A DNA stretch of 64,000 nt, from assembly GCA_003013855.2 (NCBI GenBank), contig ML058466.1, forward strand, positions 620,001 through 684,000. Reading direction: 5' to 3'. A model generated the notes under the pieces. The model ran no database searches and was not told the DNA's origin. It worked only from the letters and a program-made list of their open reading frames with translations. Source of the stretch: Liriodendron chinense (Eukaryota; Streptophyta; Magnoliopsida; Magnoliales; Magnoliaceae). The position numbers and the translations under genes were made by a program. Positions 32,654 through 43,870 of the stretch are shown in pieces; positions within the stretch are counted from its first letter, which is position 1, and each line of letters starts with the position of its first letter.

Positions 32654-34412
32654 TTGCACCTATTGCTCACACAAAGGTGTTATGCATGAAAACGTGGCGG
32701 AGCTATTAGGAACAATGTCTAAGTCCTAGAGGAGGGTTGAATAAGACCAGTTAAAATCTTTTCTTCTACTTAAATAATTTACTAATTACATGCATATTAG
32801 GCTAATGGTCCAAGCACATAGATTGTAAAAAATTCAATTAATAGAGCAACTAATCTATGTGCACAATATAAGCTATAAATGATTCAACATGATGAGCAAC
32901 TAGTCTAGTGAGATACTTAGTTTGTGTGTGCTTGTGCAAATCATATAAAGCCTAGCATACCATTCTAATTATGCCTACTCTAATTTCGGCTTCCACACTC
33001 TTCTCTCGAGTGCAACGAATTTCATTATCTCAGAGATTTTAAATTAGGTTGACCTCTTAACCTTTGCAATTAGTTTTCCATAAGCTAACCAACAACGTTG
33101 ATCCTAATCCAAGGATCGACTCCCTTGGAAACTTAGTTGGTTTTCTATCGGCTAACCAATAACCACTAGCGGTCCTAATCCAAGGCCCTACTACACTCTT
33201 GCTAGAGGCTCCTTGTAGAGACTAACACGTACTCACCCGTGTCCAGTGAATACGGCTCGACACCAGAGCGAAGGTCCTAATATAAGAACCTATTCGAGTT
33301 TGGGTTATAAACTCTCACACTCAATCCTACATAAGGAAAGAATGTAAATGGACATTACAAATGACCCTTGGTGGTTGGATTGAGCCCCACTGTCACGCCT
33401 TCTTGAGTTGAGTCTTCAATGCTCTCCCATGCTTGAATCCGCTACTCGTTGCTCCCACCATCGCCTTCAGCTGATCCAACGATCATTCACCTTACATGAG
33501 ATGCTCCAATTGAGGTGACCAAGGCTAAGGAGTGGGTGAATTCTCTAAAATCAAAGGATGTGAGTTGTTTTCATATTGAGGATTCACCTAGAGGGATGTT
33601 CTAAAGAGTGTTAACGATTATTGCCTATTGGTTCAAGTATAATCTCTAGAAAAGGAAGAGTTCATGATCGTCTTCATAATTGAGCTTTGAATGCTCATTA
33701 GAGTGGTTAATCACATGGAAGAAGGCATGAGAACTCTTTAGATTGATGGATAAGATGAAGGGTAAGAGTGGAGAATCACCTAGGCTTTTATTGCACAAAA
33801 AATTCCCTTAAAAGCCTAATACCCGAATGCCCAATATATAAACCTTAAGTTCCAACGGCTTAAAAATGGGTAAAAAAACGGCTAGGTTCGACCTGTCAAA
33901 ATGGTCCTTCGACTTATCAATACGAGTTTCGACCTGTCGCAATATTCAGTAGTACAAGGTATTTCTTGTTGTCCAAATTTTGTCACTTTCGACTTGTCGA
34001 CCCTCATTTTTTACCTGTCAAACTTGACATTCGACCCGTTGACAGTAATTTCTACCTGTTTAATAAGGTCATCCTAGCAATAAATTTTAGCAATTTCAGC
34101 AATCTTGGGCAATATGATTTCCAACAGCTTTAAACCTCTTTCAAGCATATCTAAACATGATCAAATAAGGGTTTAAGGCTTAGGAAGATTACTCAAACAA
34201 AGATCTACCTATTTAGAATGGATCATCTCGAGGCTGAGATATTTTGGGTCTAAGGTTAGGGTCACTAAGGCACCTTATTTACCTGATTCTTCATCCTTAA
34301 TGCTTCATATCCTATTATGTCTTCAGTTTTCAGCTTCCAATGGCTCAACCGACTCATTAACACATTGACTCACGTGATTGATAAACAAGGTGCACAAACA
34401 AGTGCACTAACA
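32654..34412 (-). repeat. 3' LTR of the nested element
   Basis: It is 1759 bp and reads TGTTAGTGCAC...GGTGCA on the minus strand. It matches the split LTR at 44869-50888 over its length. The polypurine tract at 34413-34420 shows it is the 3' copy. It includes repeated 'tcgacctgtc' units (33880-34060). Confidence 0.85.
33879..34061. repeat. Repeated TCGACCTGTC motif in the LTR
   Basis: About eight diverged copies of (t)tcgacctgtc or variants at irregular spacing, also present at 50384-50541 in the other LTR of the element. Confidence 0.75.
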
Positions 34413-34420
34413 ATCTCCCC
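34413..34420 (-). other. Polypurine tract
   Basis: GGGGAGAT on the minus strand lies immediately before the LTR start. It primes plus-strand synthesis in LTR retroelements and fixes this LTR as the 3' one. Confidence 0.75.
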
Positions 34421-35428
34421 ATTTGTCAATTATGTGATAAAAACCTAACCTACCAAAACAACAAATAGAGATTACATGTTCAATAAAAAATTTACAACTC
34501 GAATACACTAAGACATGTAACTCTTCTTGTAATGCTCCCCCTAAGTCTATCAATTTCCTACGTCAACAAATAGTTCCTACAAAATAGAATTTAACTTATT
34601 TTGGTGGGACTTGATCTTTCTCCCCATTTTTTTTCAGGATTTGACAAAGAGTTAATTCCATGGATATACCAATAAATACATAATTATGGAAAGCTCTAAA
34701 AGTCATAGATTTAACTATAAGCTCATATTAACAAGGGATTGTATAAGGGTGTATATAACATTAAAAACATGCACCATGCAGCCACATGATCATTCAAAAG
34801 ATATACCTATCTAATAAGGATAATCATGCATAATGGTCATTCATAAAATTTTCAATGTAAGCATTAATGACCAAGGCATAGATTATCAAAATATGTAATA
34901 CAATATTCATTAATTTAAGCTAATCTAAGCAACAAGACAGTTTAGCAATTGATAGCAAAATAAAATCTTAAGCTAAACTATAAAAAAGGCTAATGAGGCT
35001 ATAATCCTTGAATATACTTATGAAGCACAAAAAATGAGGTAAGAATCCTCTGATTTAACTATAGGCTCAATTATGAGGCTAAAACCCTCAGATTTTTCTA
35101 TAAGCTTTCATAGACCTCTAAGGGCCACCTATCCCTCTTCATAACCCACTTGGGTGTGAGATTCCTAGGACCCAAACAATGTTCGAGAGGGGAATGGATG
35201 TTCCTATGTTCATCTCACTTAGGTGAACTCATAGACGGAGATCTATGTTCAGTAGGAGATATGTCTATGGTTCCTACCCTAGTTATCGTTACCCTTAACT
35301 AATCATTTTCCTAAATATTTCAAATGGGGCAACTTGTTTCACCAAAAATAAAAATATGCCAATTATGCACTAATTCTCCTCTTGGGTAAACATGATCCTA
35401 AAGCTCCTTTAGATCAACTCTTAGTAAT
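34421..35428 (-). other. 3' non-coding interior of the nested element
   Basis: No coding frame. The part nearest the LTR matches the pre-LTR region of the element at 21.1-21.7 kb. Confidence 0.6.
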
Positions 35429-35433
35429 TACGC
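35429..35433. repeat. TSD, left (TACGC)
   Basis: TACGC is repeated at 44734-44738 and brackets the complete Tat element. Confidence 0.92.
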
Positions 35434-35475
35434 TGTTGTAGACAAATTTGGCTTTAAAGAGAAGTGAGGAATCGC

Positions 35476-35760
35476 GGTCGCATCTCCAAAATGCGACCAG
35501 CCCGACTCATGCTCGACGAAAGGGGTCGCATATAAAAAATGCGACCAGCCCGGCTCGTGCTCGACGAAAGGGGTCGCATATAAAAAATGCGACCAGCCCG
35601 GCTCGTGCTCGACGAAGCGGTCGCATCTCCAAAATACGACCACCACGGTTCTTGCTCGACGAAAGGGGTCGCATCTCTAAAATGCGACCAGCTCGGCTCG
35701 TGATCGTCGAAGGGGTCGCACCCAGAATGCGAGCACTCTTGATATGAACAACTCCCGACA
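35476..35760 (+). repeat. Six-unit 47-48 bp hairpin array in Tat LTR
   Basis: Units start at 35476, 35524, 35572, 35619, 35667 and 35714. Each begins GGTCGCAT and, a few bases later, has ATGCGACC, so each forms a short hairpin, followed by agcccggctcgtgctcgacg. The 3' LTR has the same six units at 44050, 44098, 44146, 44194, 44242 and 44289. Some unit-specific differences between the LTRs exist (such as atgccacc in unit 3 of the 3' LTR). Confidence 0.93.
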
Positions 35761-36004
35761 TATGAGCGGTCGTGGTTTCTGGTCTCGGGCATGGATGGCC
35801 CTCATCTCATAGTACCAGCAGCCCGTATAGGCCGATTTTGGTTTATATCTATTTATAGTTCCGAATATCTAGAGACGTAATCGGCTAGACGTCTAGAATG
35901 TTTTGACTACTTCCTTATCCAAGGATTAACAAGATAAGCTTCTTATCCCATGAAATTAGTACTAATCTTAACAGCTTGCGTAGCAGGTTGGATCATTTAG
36001 ATCT

Positions 36005-36012
36005 GTATAAAT
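36005..36012 (+). promoter_or_regulatory. TATA box in Tat 5' LTR
   Basis: TATAAATA in the context ctgtataaatagatg, kept in the 3' LTR near 44580. Probable start of sense transcription. Confidence 0.6.
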
Positions 36013-36220
36013 AGATGACTCTATTGATGATAAAGGTACACAAGACTCAATTTCTAACCTCCGTCGTTTATTTATTCTCTTTTCAACCTCACCCTATCTA
36101 ACTTAGGCATCGGAGGGCTAACGGCTGGACGCCGGCCACCCTTAATTACTTTCAGTCTGAAATCGCTGGGGGAGAAGGTGAACATCTGGAGGATCCTGTT
36201 ACAAAATTCGACGTAAACAG

Positions 36221-36239
36221 TTTGGCGCCGTCTGTGGGA
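36221..36239 (+). other. Primer-binding site of Tat element 1
   Basis: TTTGGCGCCGTCTGTGGGA lies one base after the LTR end, the typical primer-binding sequence of Tat-type plant gypsy elements. Confidence 0.85.
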
Positions 36240-36293
36240 ACGATTTGATCATCAAAGTTAGTCGTTCTTACCACCGATCAAAATCCTTCCACA

Positions 36294-37950
36294 ATGCCTC
36301 CTAAAAAGACTGTTCATCCTTCTACATCAAGGCAGACATTACCTCCGCCTGACGTTACGGAATCAGTGCATGTTCCTCAAACTACTTCAATGAACATCCC
36401 TCAAGGAGCTCCAAACGTGCCATCAGCGAACCCATTATTTGAGGTTTCCGGAAGTCAAGAGGACGTCATGCGTTTCCTCAGAAATACCCTAATAACCCTC
36501 AACGCCGGAGTTCAAGCCCTATCTAATCGGCTTAATCAGCATTTCCTGGAGCCATAGAGACAACCTTCCGAAGGGCTGCCACCGCAACCCATACCAGTGG
36601 CTTCCAGACATTCTGTGGATGAGCCACAGGTCCAACCAAATCATCCTCCATCAAATCGAACGCCGCTTGGCAACCAACCCCCTGTGCTACCTCCACATTC
36701 CATACATTCTAGTGCTTCTCGTTAACATCAATCTCAGGGGTCCACAGTCGAAACGTCAGGTTATACTTTACCATGGGAAGGAGACCTCAAGAGAATCTAT
36801 GATCGTTTTGATGTCATGGAGCAGCGATATCAAGCAAATCGACCATCAGCTGTGGTGGCGTCGATACATCGATCCGAGTCTCCTTTCACCAGTGAGGTCA
36901 TGGGAGCACCTTTACCTAAAAAATATCGTACACCTGTCATCACTCCATATACAGGTAAAGGCGATCCTCTTGAACACTTGGAAACTTATAGGTCTCTTAT
37001 GGAGCTGCAGGGGCATGGGTCGGAAATCATGTGTAGAGCTTTTTCCCTAACCTGAAAGGAAGCAGCTCGTACGTGGTTCCGGGGGCTGAAGCCTCGATCT
37101 ATAGGCTCTTTTTCACAGTTACCGGAGCTTTTCCTTTCTCAATTCATGGGAAGTATCCGCACCAAGAAGCCAGCGTCCCACCTAATGGATTTGAAACAGC
37201 AGTATGGGGAGACGATAAAGGAGTTCACAGTACGGTTCACTGCTAAAGCAATCCAAACTGAAGGATATGCCGAAGAAAAAGGCCTCACTGCCCTCATAGC
37301 CGGAATTACGAGCGAAAAATTCAGATTTGCCTTAGATAAAAACCCTCCAAAAACCATGACAGAATTCCAAGCTAAAGCTCAGAAGTACATCAATGCAGAA
37401 GAAGTTGCTCTGGCACGTCATGGTATACAGGGTAAGAAGCGCAAGCCGGAGGAAATCTCGCCCCCAGATAAAAAATATCGACGTGATCGACGAGACCGCT
37501 CTCCCAAGAAGCCTTATTCTGGTAAATATCATAACTACATTCCTCTCAACCGATCCCATGAAAAGGTGTTAATGGAGATTAAACATAAACCATATGTAAA
37601 ATGGCCGGCCAAGATCAAATCTGATCCTAAAAGAGAGATAAGGGCAAGTTTTGTTACTTCCACAAAGATCATGGGCATAGAACCCAAGACTACATATCTC
37701 TGCGAGATCATATCGAAGCTCTCATTCGAAAGGGCCATCTCCAAGATTATGTTGCTCGTCAAGGTCGATCACCAGAAAGGGCAAAAGTCTCACCCCACCA
37801 GAAGAAGTCGCCTCACCATCATACTTCACAAGAAGACCTTGAACCTACTGGTGAAATTCGCACCATCGTCGGGGGACCAGCTTGCGGTGGCGATTCTCAA
37901 GCTTCAAGAAAAGCATACACTCGTAAGGCGTCCAAGAAGCCCCAACATAT
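36294..37950 (+). pseudogene. Tat gag (broken)
   Basis: Starts MPPKKTVHPS at 36294 and stops after 88 codons at 36555. The gag core resumes at about 36816 (YRTPVITPYTGKGDPLEHLE), meets an in-frame TGA at 37053-37055, then runs from 37056 through MGSIRTKKPASHLMDLKQQ (37146) to about 37630. A frameshift there destroys the zinc-knuckle region; in the other copy this region reads CYFHKDHGH. The remainder to 37950 is readable only in a second frame. Gag would form the particle; this one cannot. Confidence 0.88.
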
Positions 37951-37955
37951 CTACT
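37951..37955. repeat. TSD, left (CTACT)
   Basis: Repeated at 39405-39409. The undisturbed target in the second Tat copy reads tatctactgg at the same place, confirming the duplication. Confidence 0.92.
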
Positions 37956-38214
37956 TGTTGAACCTCAAATTTATACATTGCATTGCCCATTACACGACAA
38001 GGTTTGCATGACTTTCATGGTTTAAAGGCCCACCTAACACGTGTTTTGTAATTATAGGGATGAGAGCAGACTTCATTAGATTGCGAGCCAAAAGAATACA
38101 TTTGTAGCTTTTGGATGAAGGATGAAAGAAGACCAAAGAAAGAAGAAAGCAAAGAAAAGAGAGAGAAGAAGAAAAAGGAGAAAAAGAAGAGAAAAAGAAG
38201 CAAATGGAAGAAGG

Positions 38215-38499
38215 CCGACCGGTCATGACCGGTCGGCCATGAAGCCTGATCAAAGAGAAGACAGGCCGACCGGTCTTGACCGGTCGGCCATGAACACTGG
38301 AAGCTGGACATTGGAGCCCGACCGGTCTTGACCGGTCGGCTGTATATACTGGACAAAGCAAAAAACAAAGCCCGACCGGTCATGACCGGTCGGGTATGCA
38401 CGTTGGAAGGTTGGACAGGTCTGTCCGACCGGTCTTGACCGGTCGGTAGCACTCCCTGGAATGTGTAAAACATCAGTCCGACCGGTCACGACCGGTCAG
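38215..38499 (+). repeat. Six palindromes CCGACCGGTC-type, 51-54 bp apart
   Basis: Near-perfect 22-bp palindromes built from ccgaccggtc and its complement start at 38215, 38266, 38318, 38372, 38425 and 38478. They are separated by dissimilar spacers and lie 100-380 bp upstream of the TATA box. The related LTR at 51136 has only two degraded motifs (about 51384 and 51458). Confidence 0.93.
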
Positions 38500-38595
38500 C
38501 TCTGCGTATGGAGAGTCCTTTCTAAATCTGGACTCCGGAAATTGCTGCGCAATGCGTAGTCTTTCGCAGAATTCGATGCAAGGGAGGTTGCTTGC

Positions 38596-38603
38596 TATAA
38601 AAG
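38596..38603 (+). promoter_or_regulatory. TATA box of the Athila-type solo LTR
   Basis: TATAAAAG in gctataaaaggacacc, identical context at 51591-51598 in the Athila 5' LTR. Confidence 0.7.
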
Positions 38604-39537
38604 GACACCTAGGGGCTCTCCCTAGGGTATCAGAGAGGCTAAGGAACGTGAGTTTGGAGAGTGAAGGCGATCGTGGAGCGGCTGCAACTCTTCTATTCGG
38701 GTTTTTCTGTTTTTATGCATTATTTCAGAGTTTTTAGTTGTAGCATGACTATGCTCGGCTAAAACCTCTCAACTAAGGCTGAGAGGTGAAGCTTGTAGCT
38801 AATTCTATGTTAGTTTCAGTTTAATTCAAGTAATTTACATTCAAGTTTGGATTTTTACATGATTTAGTTCCAAAAAGTGGTAGTTTGAGATGTCTTATCT
38901 GAGTTTATGTGCTCCGGACATGAATTCCTTTTAATTCTCTGAGATTATCATGTTTGTTTATCTAAATTCAGATTATAGTAATCCTTGAGCAGGCCATAGT
39001 CCAGAGGCATGGCTGTTACTCCGCAGGCTATGGTTTGAGTTTAGTATTGGATTTTATTGGACTAGAACTTGGAAGTTCAACTTGAATGTGATGGAATGTG
39101 TGTGAATGCTTTATTCTCCAACTAGATGAGAGATAGGACTTCAAATCTAGTTGTGTTATCTACTTGGATTGACTGAATTGACATAGGGATTGCTACAAGT
39201 GGATCCTTGAAAGCCTTAGTACTTTATATCTCTGATTTTTCATTAAATTCCTGAATTAAGTAATCACTTAATTAAATCTGATTTCTTTTAAAAAATTGAG
39301 TTGCTGGAGTGATTTGGGGGTTGTTACTATTTCCCTGTGGATCGACCTCGGTCTTACCGAGTTTTATTACTACATCGCAGCCTTACACTTGAGGCGAGCG
39401 AACACTACTGGCTGGAACAGACGCCCAATGCGTAAAAAACTAGTCATCCTCCAATTTCCTTCTCCCTCGAAGATGCAGAGGGAATTCACTTCCCTCACGA
39501 AGACTCCATCGTAGTCGCACTAAAGGTATCAAACTAT

Positions 39538-39933
39538 TTGACTCATCGTATTATGGTGGATACAGGTAGCTCTGCTGATATTTTATACCTGGAGGCTTTC
39601 AACAAAATGACACTCGCCAGAAGCCTACTCAAGCAAGTCTCAACTCCCCTCATCGTCTTCGGGGGCGAAGTGGTGACACCTGAAGGAAGCATTGACCTTC
39701 CAGTCACCTTTGAGGAGAGTCCAGTGAAGATGAATGTCTTCATAAATTTCCTCGTGGTGGACCGAAGATCAGCATACAACGCCATTTTGGGGTGGCCATC
39801 TCTTAATAAGGTTGGGGCAGCTTTACATCCTTTGTATTTGTGCATCAAATTTCCTACCCCGAATGGTGTTGGGGTTGTTCGAGGAAACCAAAAAGAGGCC
39901 CGGTCTTGTTATGAGATAGCCCTACAAGATTGA
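39538..39933 (+). pseudogene. Tat protease with premature stop
   Basis: Aspartic protease domain with the active-site motif VDTGSSADILYL at residues 7-18 and the conserved NAILGWPSLNKVGA near residue 80. The matching part upstream was cut off by the solo LTR. A TGA at 39931-39933 separates it from RT in the same frame, where the second copy reads an Arg. Confidence 0.88.
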
Positions 39934-39957
39934 AAGAAAGAACAAGCGACACCGGTT

Positions 39958-40870
39958 ATGATGGTAGCACAAGGTTCATCCAACTCCCTAGCGGATACCT
40001 CGTTGGACCCGAGAGTGGATGCTCTCCAATCAGGAACTCCCGGGGAAGAGACAGTAGCGATTCCTTTAAATGAAGATGACCCATCCAAAGTTGTTTGTGG
40101 GGGATCCTCTTTGAGGAACGTCTTTCGAGCAGATTTGATTTACCTCCTCACTGAATATCAAGACGTGTTTGCCTGGTCTCACCAAGGCATGCCTGGCATT
40201 GATCCTAGTGTCATCGCACACCGTCTGAACATCGACCCAAAATATAAACCCATCCACCAGCGCCGACGTGCCTTCACTGCAGAAAAGCAAATGGCGATTA
40301 AGGCCGAAGTCGAGAAGCTGCTTACGGTCAATTTCATAAAAGAAGTTGACTACCCAGAATGGGTCGTGAATGTAGTTCTCGTTCGAAAATCTAATGGCAA
40401 ATGGAGAATGTGTGTCGATTATTCGGATTTGAACAAAGCGTGCCCCAAAGATAGCTTCCCGACCCCGCGAATCGACCAGTTGGTTGATTCGACAGCTGGG
40501 CATGCTCTGCTTAGTTTTATGGACGCTTATTCTGGTTATAACCAGATTATGATGCATCCCCAACACTGCCTTCATCACTGACCGAGGTCTATATTGCTAC
40601 CAGGTAATGCCATTTGGGCTTAAAAATGCAGGGGCCACCTATCAGCGTCTTGTCAATAAGATATTCGCTGCGCAAATTGGCAGGAATATGGAAGTCTATG
40701 TTGATGACATGCTCGTGAAAAGTGTCATAGAAGACGATCACCTTTCAAATCTTCGAGAAGCTTTCGACCTGATGAGGAAATATCAGATGAAGCTAAACCC
40801 TAGAAAAATGTGCGTTCGGAGTGTCTGCCAGAAAATTTCTTGGATTTATGGTCGGCCAGTGAGGAATTGA
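39958..40870 (+). pseudogene. Tat reverse transcriptase (two frames)
   Basis: The first part (to 40581) carries RT fingers and palm (KWRMCVDYSDLNKACPKDSFP and the catalytic SFMDAYSGYNQ). A small deletion near 40560 shifts the frame. The second part (40607-40870) has MPFGLKNAGATYQ and the catalytic YVDDMLVKS at residues 31-39. Another shift occurs near 40810-40870. Both catalytic aspartate sites are intact but no single protein contains them. Confidence 0.9.
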
Positions 40871-41880
40871 GACAAATCCTGAAAAAAATAAAAGCATTGA
40901 TAGAGATGAAATCCCCAACCACTCTTAAGGACGTCCAACGTCTGGCTGGTCATATTGCATCGCTAAATAGGTTCATCTCACGGGCATCTGATAAATGCCT
41001 ACCCTTCTTTAAGCTCCTCCGTGCCACAGCTAAGTCTGATTGGGAGTGGACACCACAGTGCGAAGAAGCTTTTCAACAACTGAAGCAATATATGAGCACA
41101 CCCCTTGTTTTATCTAAACCTGTGGCGCACGAGCAACTCATCCTTTATTTATCTGTGTCCTCCACGACCGTTAGCGCCGCCTTAATAAGAGAAGATTTCG
41201 GGATACAAAAGCCTGTTTATTATATCAGTCGAGCAATGGTGGACGCTGAAACTCGATATTCTGATATGGAGAAACTGGCACTTGCTTTAGTCACGGCAGC
41301 CCGAAAACTGCGACCATACTTTCAAGCTCACGCTATTTTAGTACCAACAAATCATCCGCTACGACAAGTCCTTCAAAAACCTAAGGTTTCCGGACGATTA
41401 ACTAAATGGGCGGTCGAGATCAGTGAGCATGACATATCGTTCTGCCCCAGGACTGTAATCAAGGGCCAGGCCGTGGGTGACTTCATCGCCGAACTCACAT
41501 ACTCCTTTTCCGATGATAATTCCGCGAGCAGCGACCATTCCTCCTGGTCACTCTTCGTGGATGGGTCTTCAAGGGCCACCAGCAGTGGAGTGGGCCTAAT
41601 TTTAGTCGCCCCAGACGGGTCGCATTTCCAATACGCTTTACGTTTCGATTCTCGCATCTCGAATAATGAAGCAGAATATGAGGCCTTGATTGTTGGTCTC
41701 AAACTAGCAAACGTCCTTTCAATTCAGAGTTTACTCATTCACAGTGATTCTCAACTCATAGTTAATCAGGTACTCGGTGAATACGAGGTAAAAGAAGAAA
41801 GGATGGCTTTATATAAATCTCGAGTGCTCATCCTGCTCGCAAAGCTAAAGAATTATGAAATAATTCCACATCCCTCGTGA
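40810..41880 (+). pseudogene. Tat RNase H plus archaeal-type RNase H
   Basis: Residues about 25-190: RT connection and first RNase H (LYLSVSSTTVSAALIRED), where the usual first catalytic Asp is not recognisable, as is known for Tat. Residues about 240-345: second RNase H with SLFVDGSS, NNEAEYEAL and IHSDSQLIVNQV, giving the D-E-D acidic set. This second domain is the hallmark of the Tat lineage. The frame ends at TGA 41878-41880 with the chain continuing in another frame. Confidence 0.9.
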
Positions 41881-41902
41881 GAAGAATAAACTCGCTGATT
41901 CT

Positions 41903-43157
41903 TTGGCAAAACTCGCCTTTGCACCAGAATCTGAGTTATCATATTCAATTCCTATCGAGCATCTTCAGAACTCGAGTATCGACCAAGCAACTCTCGAGCA
42001 GGTGATTGCGGTACATCCGTCTCCATGTTGGATGGACCCCATACTCCTTTATCTTAGAGACGGATACCTCCCAGACGATAAGAAAGTCGCTCGACAAATT
42101 CGTCATCGAGCCACCAGGTACACCTTACAAGATGGAATATTGTTACGTAAAAGTTTTTCCTTGCCATATTTGAGGTGTCTTCACCCAGAAGAAGCACATC
42201 GTGTTCTAGATGAAATACACTAGGGGGCATATGGTAACCACCCAAGGGGGCGATCCCTACGTATAAGGCGATGAGGCAAGGATACTATTCGCCCACTATG
42301 AAGGCAGACGCAATTGAATTCTCTAAAAAATGTGACAAGTGCCAGCGATACTCTCTTATACCTTATGTACCGTCCGAGCAAATGACTCCAATTGATAGCC
42401 CTTGGCCCTTCGCTCAATGGGGGGTCGATATCATCGGCCCCTTGCCTACTGGAAAAGGACAAAATAGGTTCGCGATAGTGGGGGTCGATTACTTCACCAA
42501 ATGGGCAAAGGCAGAGCCACTAGCCAGAATTACTGAGAAACAGACCAGTAAGTTCGTATGGAGAAACATCATATGCCGTTATGGACTCCCCCATACTATA
42601 ATCACCGACAATGGAAAGCAATTCGACAACGCCGCTTTCGATGAATTTTGCGTAACATGGAAGATACGCAATATCCGCACTTCTCCCTATCATCCTCAGG
42701 CAAAGTTGAAGCAGTGAATAAAATCATCAAGCATCATTTGAAGACCAAGCTCGGTGAGTGTAAAGGCATGTGGCTAGAACTCCTGCCAGAAGTCTTATGG
42801 GCATATAGGACTACGACTCGCACGTCTACAGGCGAAACTCCCTTCTCCTTGGCATTCGGTATCGACGCGGTAGTACCAGTTGAAATTCAAGTACCCTCGT
42901 ATTGGATCGAGCAATACGATCCCACTTGTAATCAGGAAAGTTTTCGACTTCACCTCGATCTCTTGAAAGAACGGAGAATTGCCTCCCAGATGCGAGTAAT
43001 AGCGTATCAGCAGCGCATTGCTCACTACCGTAACGCTAAAGTTCAGCCTAGAGCTTTCCAACTCGGCGATTTAGTCCTCAGACAGAACCTCGGAGCTCCT
43101 ACTTGTTCGTTTGATCCGAATTGGGAAGGTCCGTATCGAGTCATCAAAATTGTGTGA
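41903..43157 (+). pseudogene. Tat integrase (stop and frameshift)
   Basis: The zinc-binding N-terminus is split: HPEEAHRVLDEIH ends at a TAG (42221-42223) and CDKCQ follows in the next frame (42271-42717). That frame holds the first two catalytic acidic residues (GVDIIGPLP, TDNGKQF). A shift near 42700 leads to 42648-43157 with VEAVNK (third, Glu) and the C-terminal PNWEGPYRVIKIV. Integrase is dead here but nearly intact in the other copy (57549-58808). Confidence 0.9.
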
Positions 43158-43289
43158 CCCGATACTTATTATCTTGAAGACATGTAGAGAAGACCCGTAC
43201 GTCGCCCTTGGCACGTGGAACACTTATTACGGTACTTCCCTTAATTCGATGTAATTTCCAATGACATTCCGAATGAATAAGAATTAAAA

Positions 43290-43500
43290 TCATTCCTTTT
43301 GGTCGCTACTCCATTTAATTGGACTCGAATAGCCCCGAAGAGAATACATACATTCTCTTGGCCAATTGCCTACCCTTGGTAGGGTTAAGATCATTCTTGT
43401 TGGTTGCTTCTCCATTTTATGGATAAAAAATAGCCCTGAAGAGAACATACATGTTCTCTTGACCAATCTTCTACCCTTGGTGGAATCAAAACCTCAATCG
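43290..43500 (+). repeat. Tandem repeat downstream of integrase
   Basis: Two units of about 110 bp with cgaagagaatacatacattctcttggccaat or variants, each holding a short inverted repeat (gagaat...attctc). The second Tat copy has the counterpart at 57305-57535. Confidence 0.75.
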
Positions 43501-43559
43501 ATAGACCAGTTTATCTCAACGCGAACATGGTCATACAACCCCCGGATTGAGTCTAATTC

Positions 43560-43870
43560 ACTTTTTCATGAGTTAGTTATGGGAGCAGTCAGTATACGAT
43601 CAAAACAAGATAGAAAAAAGAAAAGATGAAGGAGGACTACCTCTGCGAAGAGGTTTGCACCGGAAGCAAAGGAGAAGAAGAAAGAAGAATACCCTGCAGC
43701 CGAAAATTCAAAAATGAAGGAAATTCTGCAGGATCTGATATTTATACGCAATCATTTCGTTTGATTTGGTTGACACATGGCAGCCTCTCATCCGGCATGA
43801 CAGACGAACGGGCACAAGCATTAAATACGGAGACACATGGCGACCAACGCCTTATTTCTTGAGGCAGGAA
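43560..43870 (-). promoter_or_regulatory. Decayed antisense promoter in Tat element 1
   Basis: On the minus strand this matches the promoter and leader of the antisense gene in Tat element 2 (54600-54905). It has a TATA box TATAAATA at 43746-43739, catgtgtc at two places where the other copy has cacgtgtc, and a pyrimidine-rich leader. The antisense coding part (over 2 kb) that should follow toward 43160 is gone. The distance from TATA box to polypurine tract is about 260 bp in both copies. Confidence 0.75.

Larger units (their letters stand above)
35434..36219 (+). repeat. 5' LTR of Tat element 1
   Basis: It is 786 bp, TGTTGTAGAC...GTAAACA. It includes a six-unit palindromic array (35476-35760) and a TATA box (36005-36012). 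It differs from the 3' LTR by point changes, a block of about 75 bp missing from the 3' copy (near 36017-36095), and an insertion of about 20 bp present only in the 3' copy. Confidence 0.93.
37956..39404 (+). mobile_element. Solo LTR of Athila type inside Tat element 1
   Basis: It is 1449 bp, TGTTGAACC...GCGAACA, flanked by CTACT. Its ends and body (including a TATA box at 38596-38603, 'aaaacctctcaactaaggctgagagg' type blocks and the cgcagcctt...gaggcg end) match the 5' LTR of the Athila element at 51136-52426. A six-unit palindromic array is present in its U3-like part. No interior remains, so it arose by LTR-LTR recombination. Confidence 0.92.

Noticed and set aside
35448..35792. Several overlapping repeat-rich frames in the Tat LTR on both strands
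   Set aside because: Period of 48 bp is divisible by three, so the hairpin array reads as repeated peptides in several frames. It is non-coding LTR.
38215..38499. CRISPR-like array of palindromic repeats with unlike spacers
   Set aside because: Six 22-bp palindromes with spacers of about 30 bp mimic a CRISPR layout, but they lie in the U3 of a plant LTR with TSD and TATA box, and no cas genes exist in the window.
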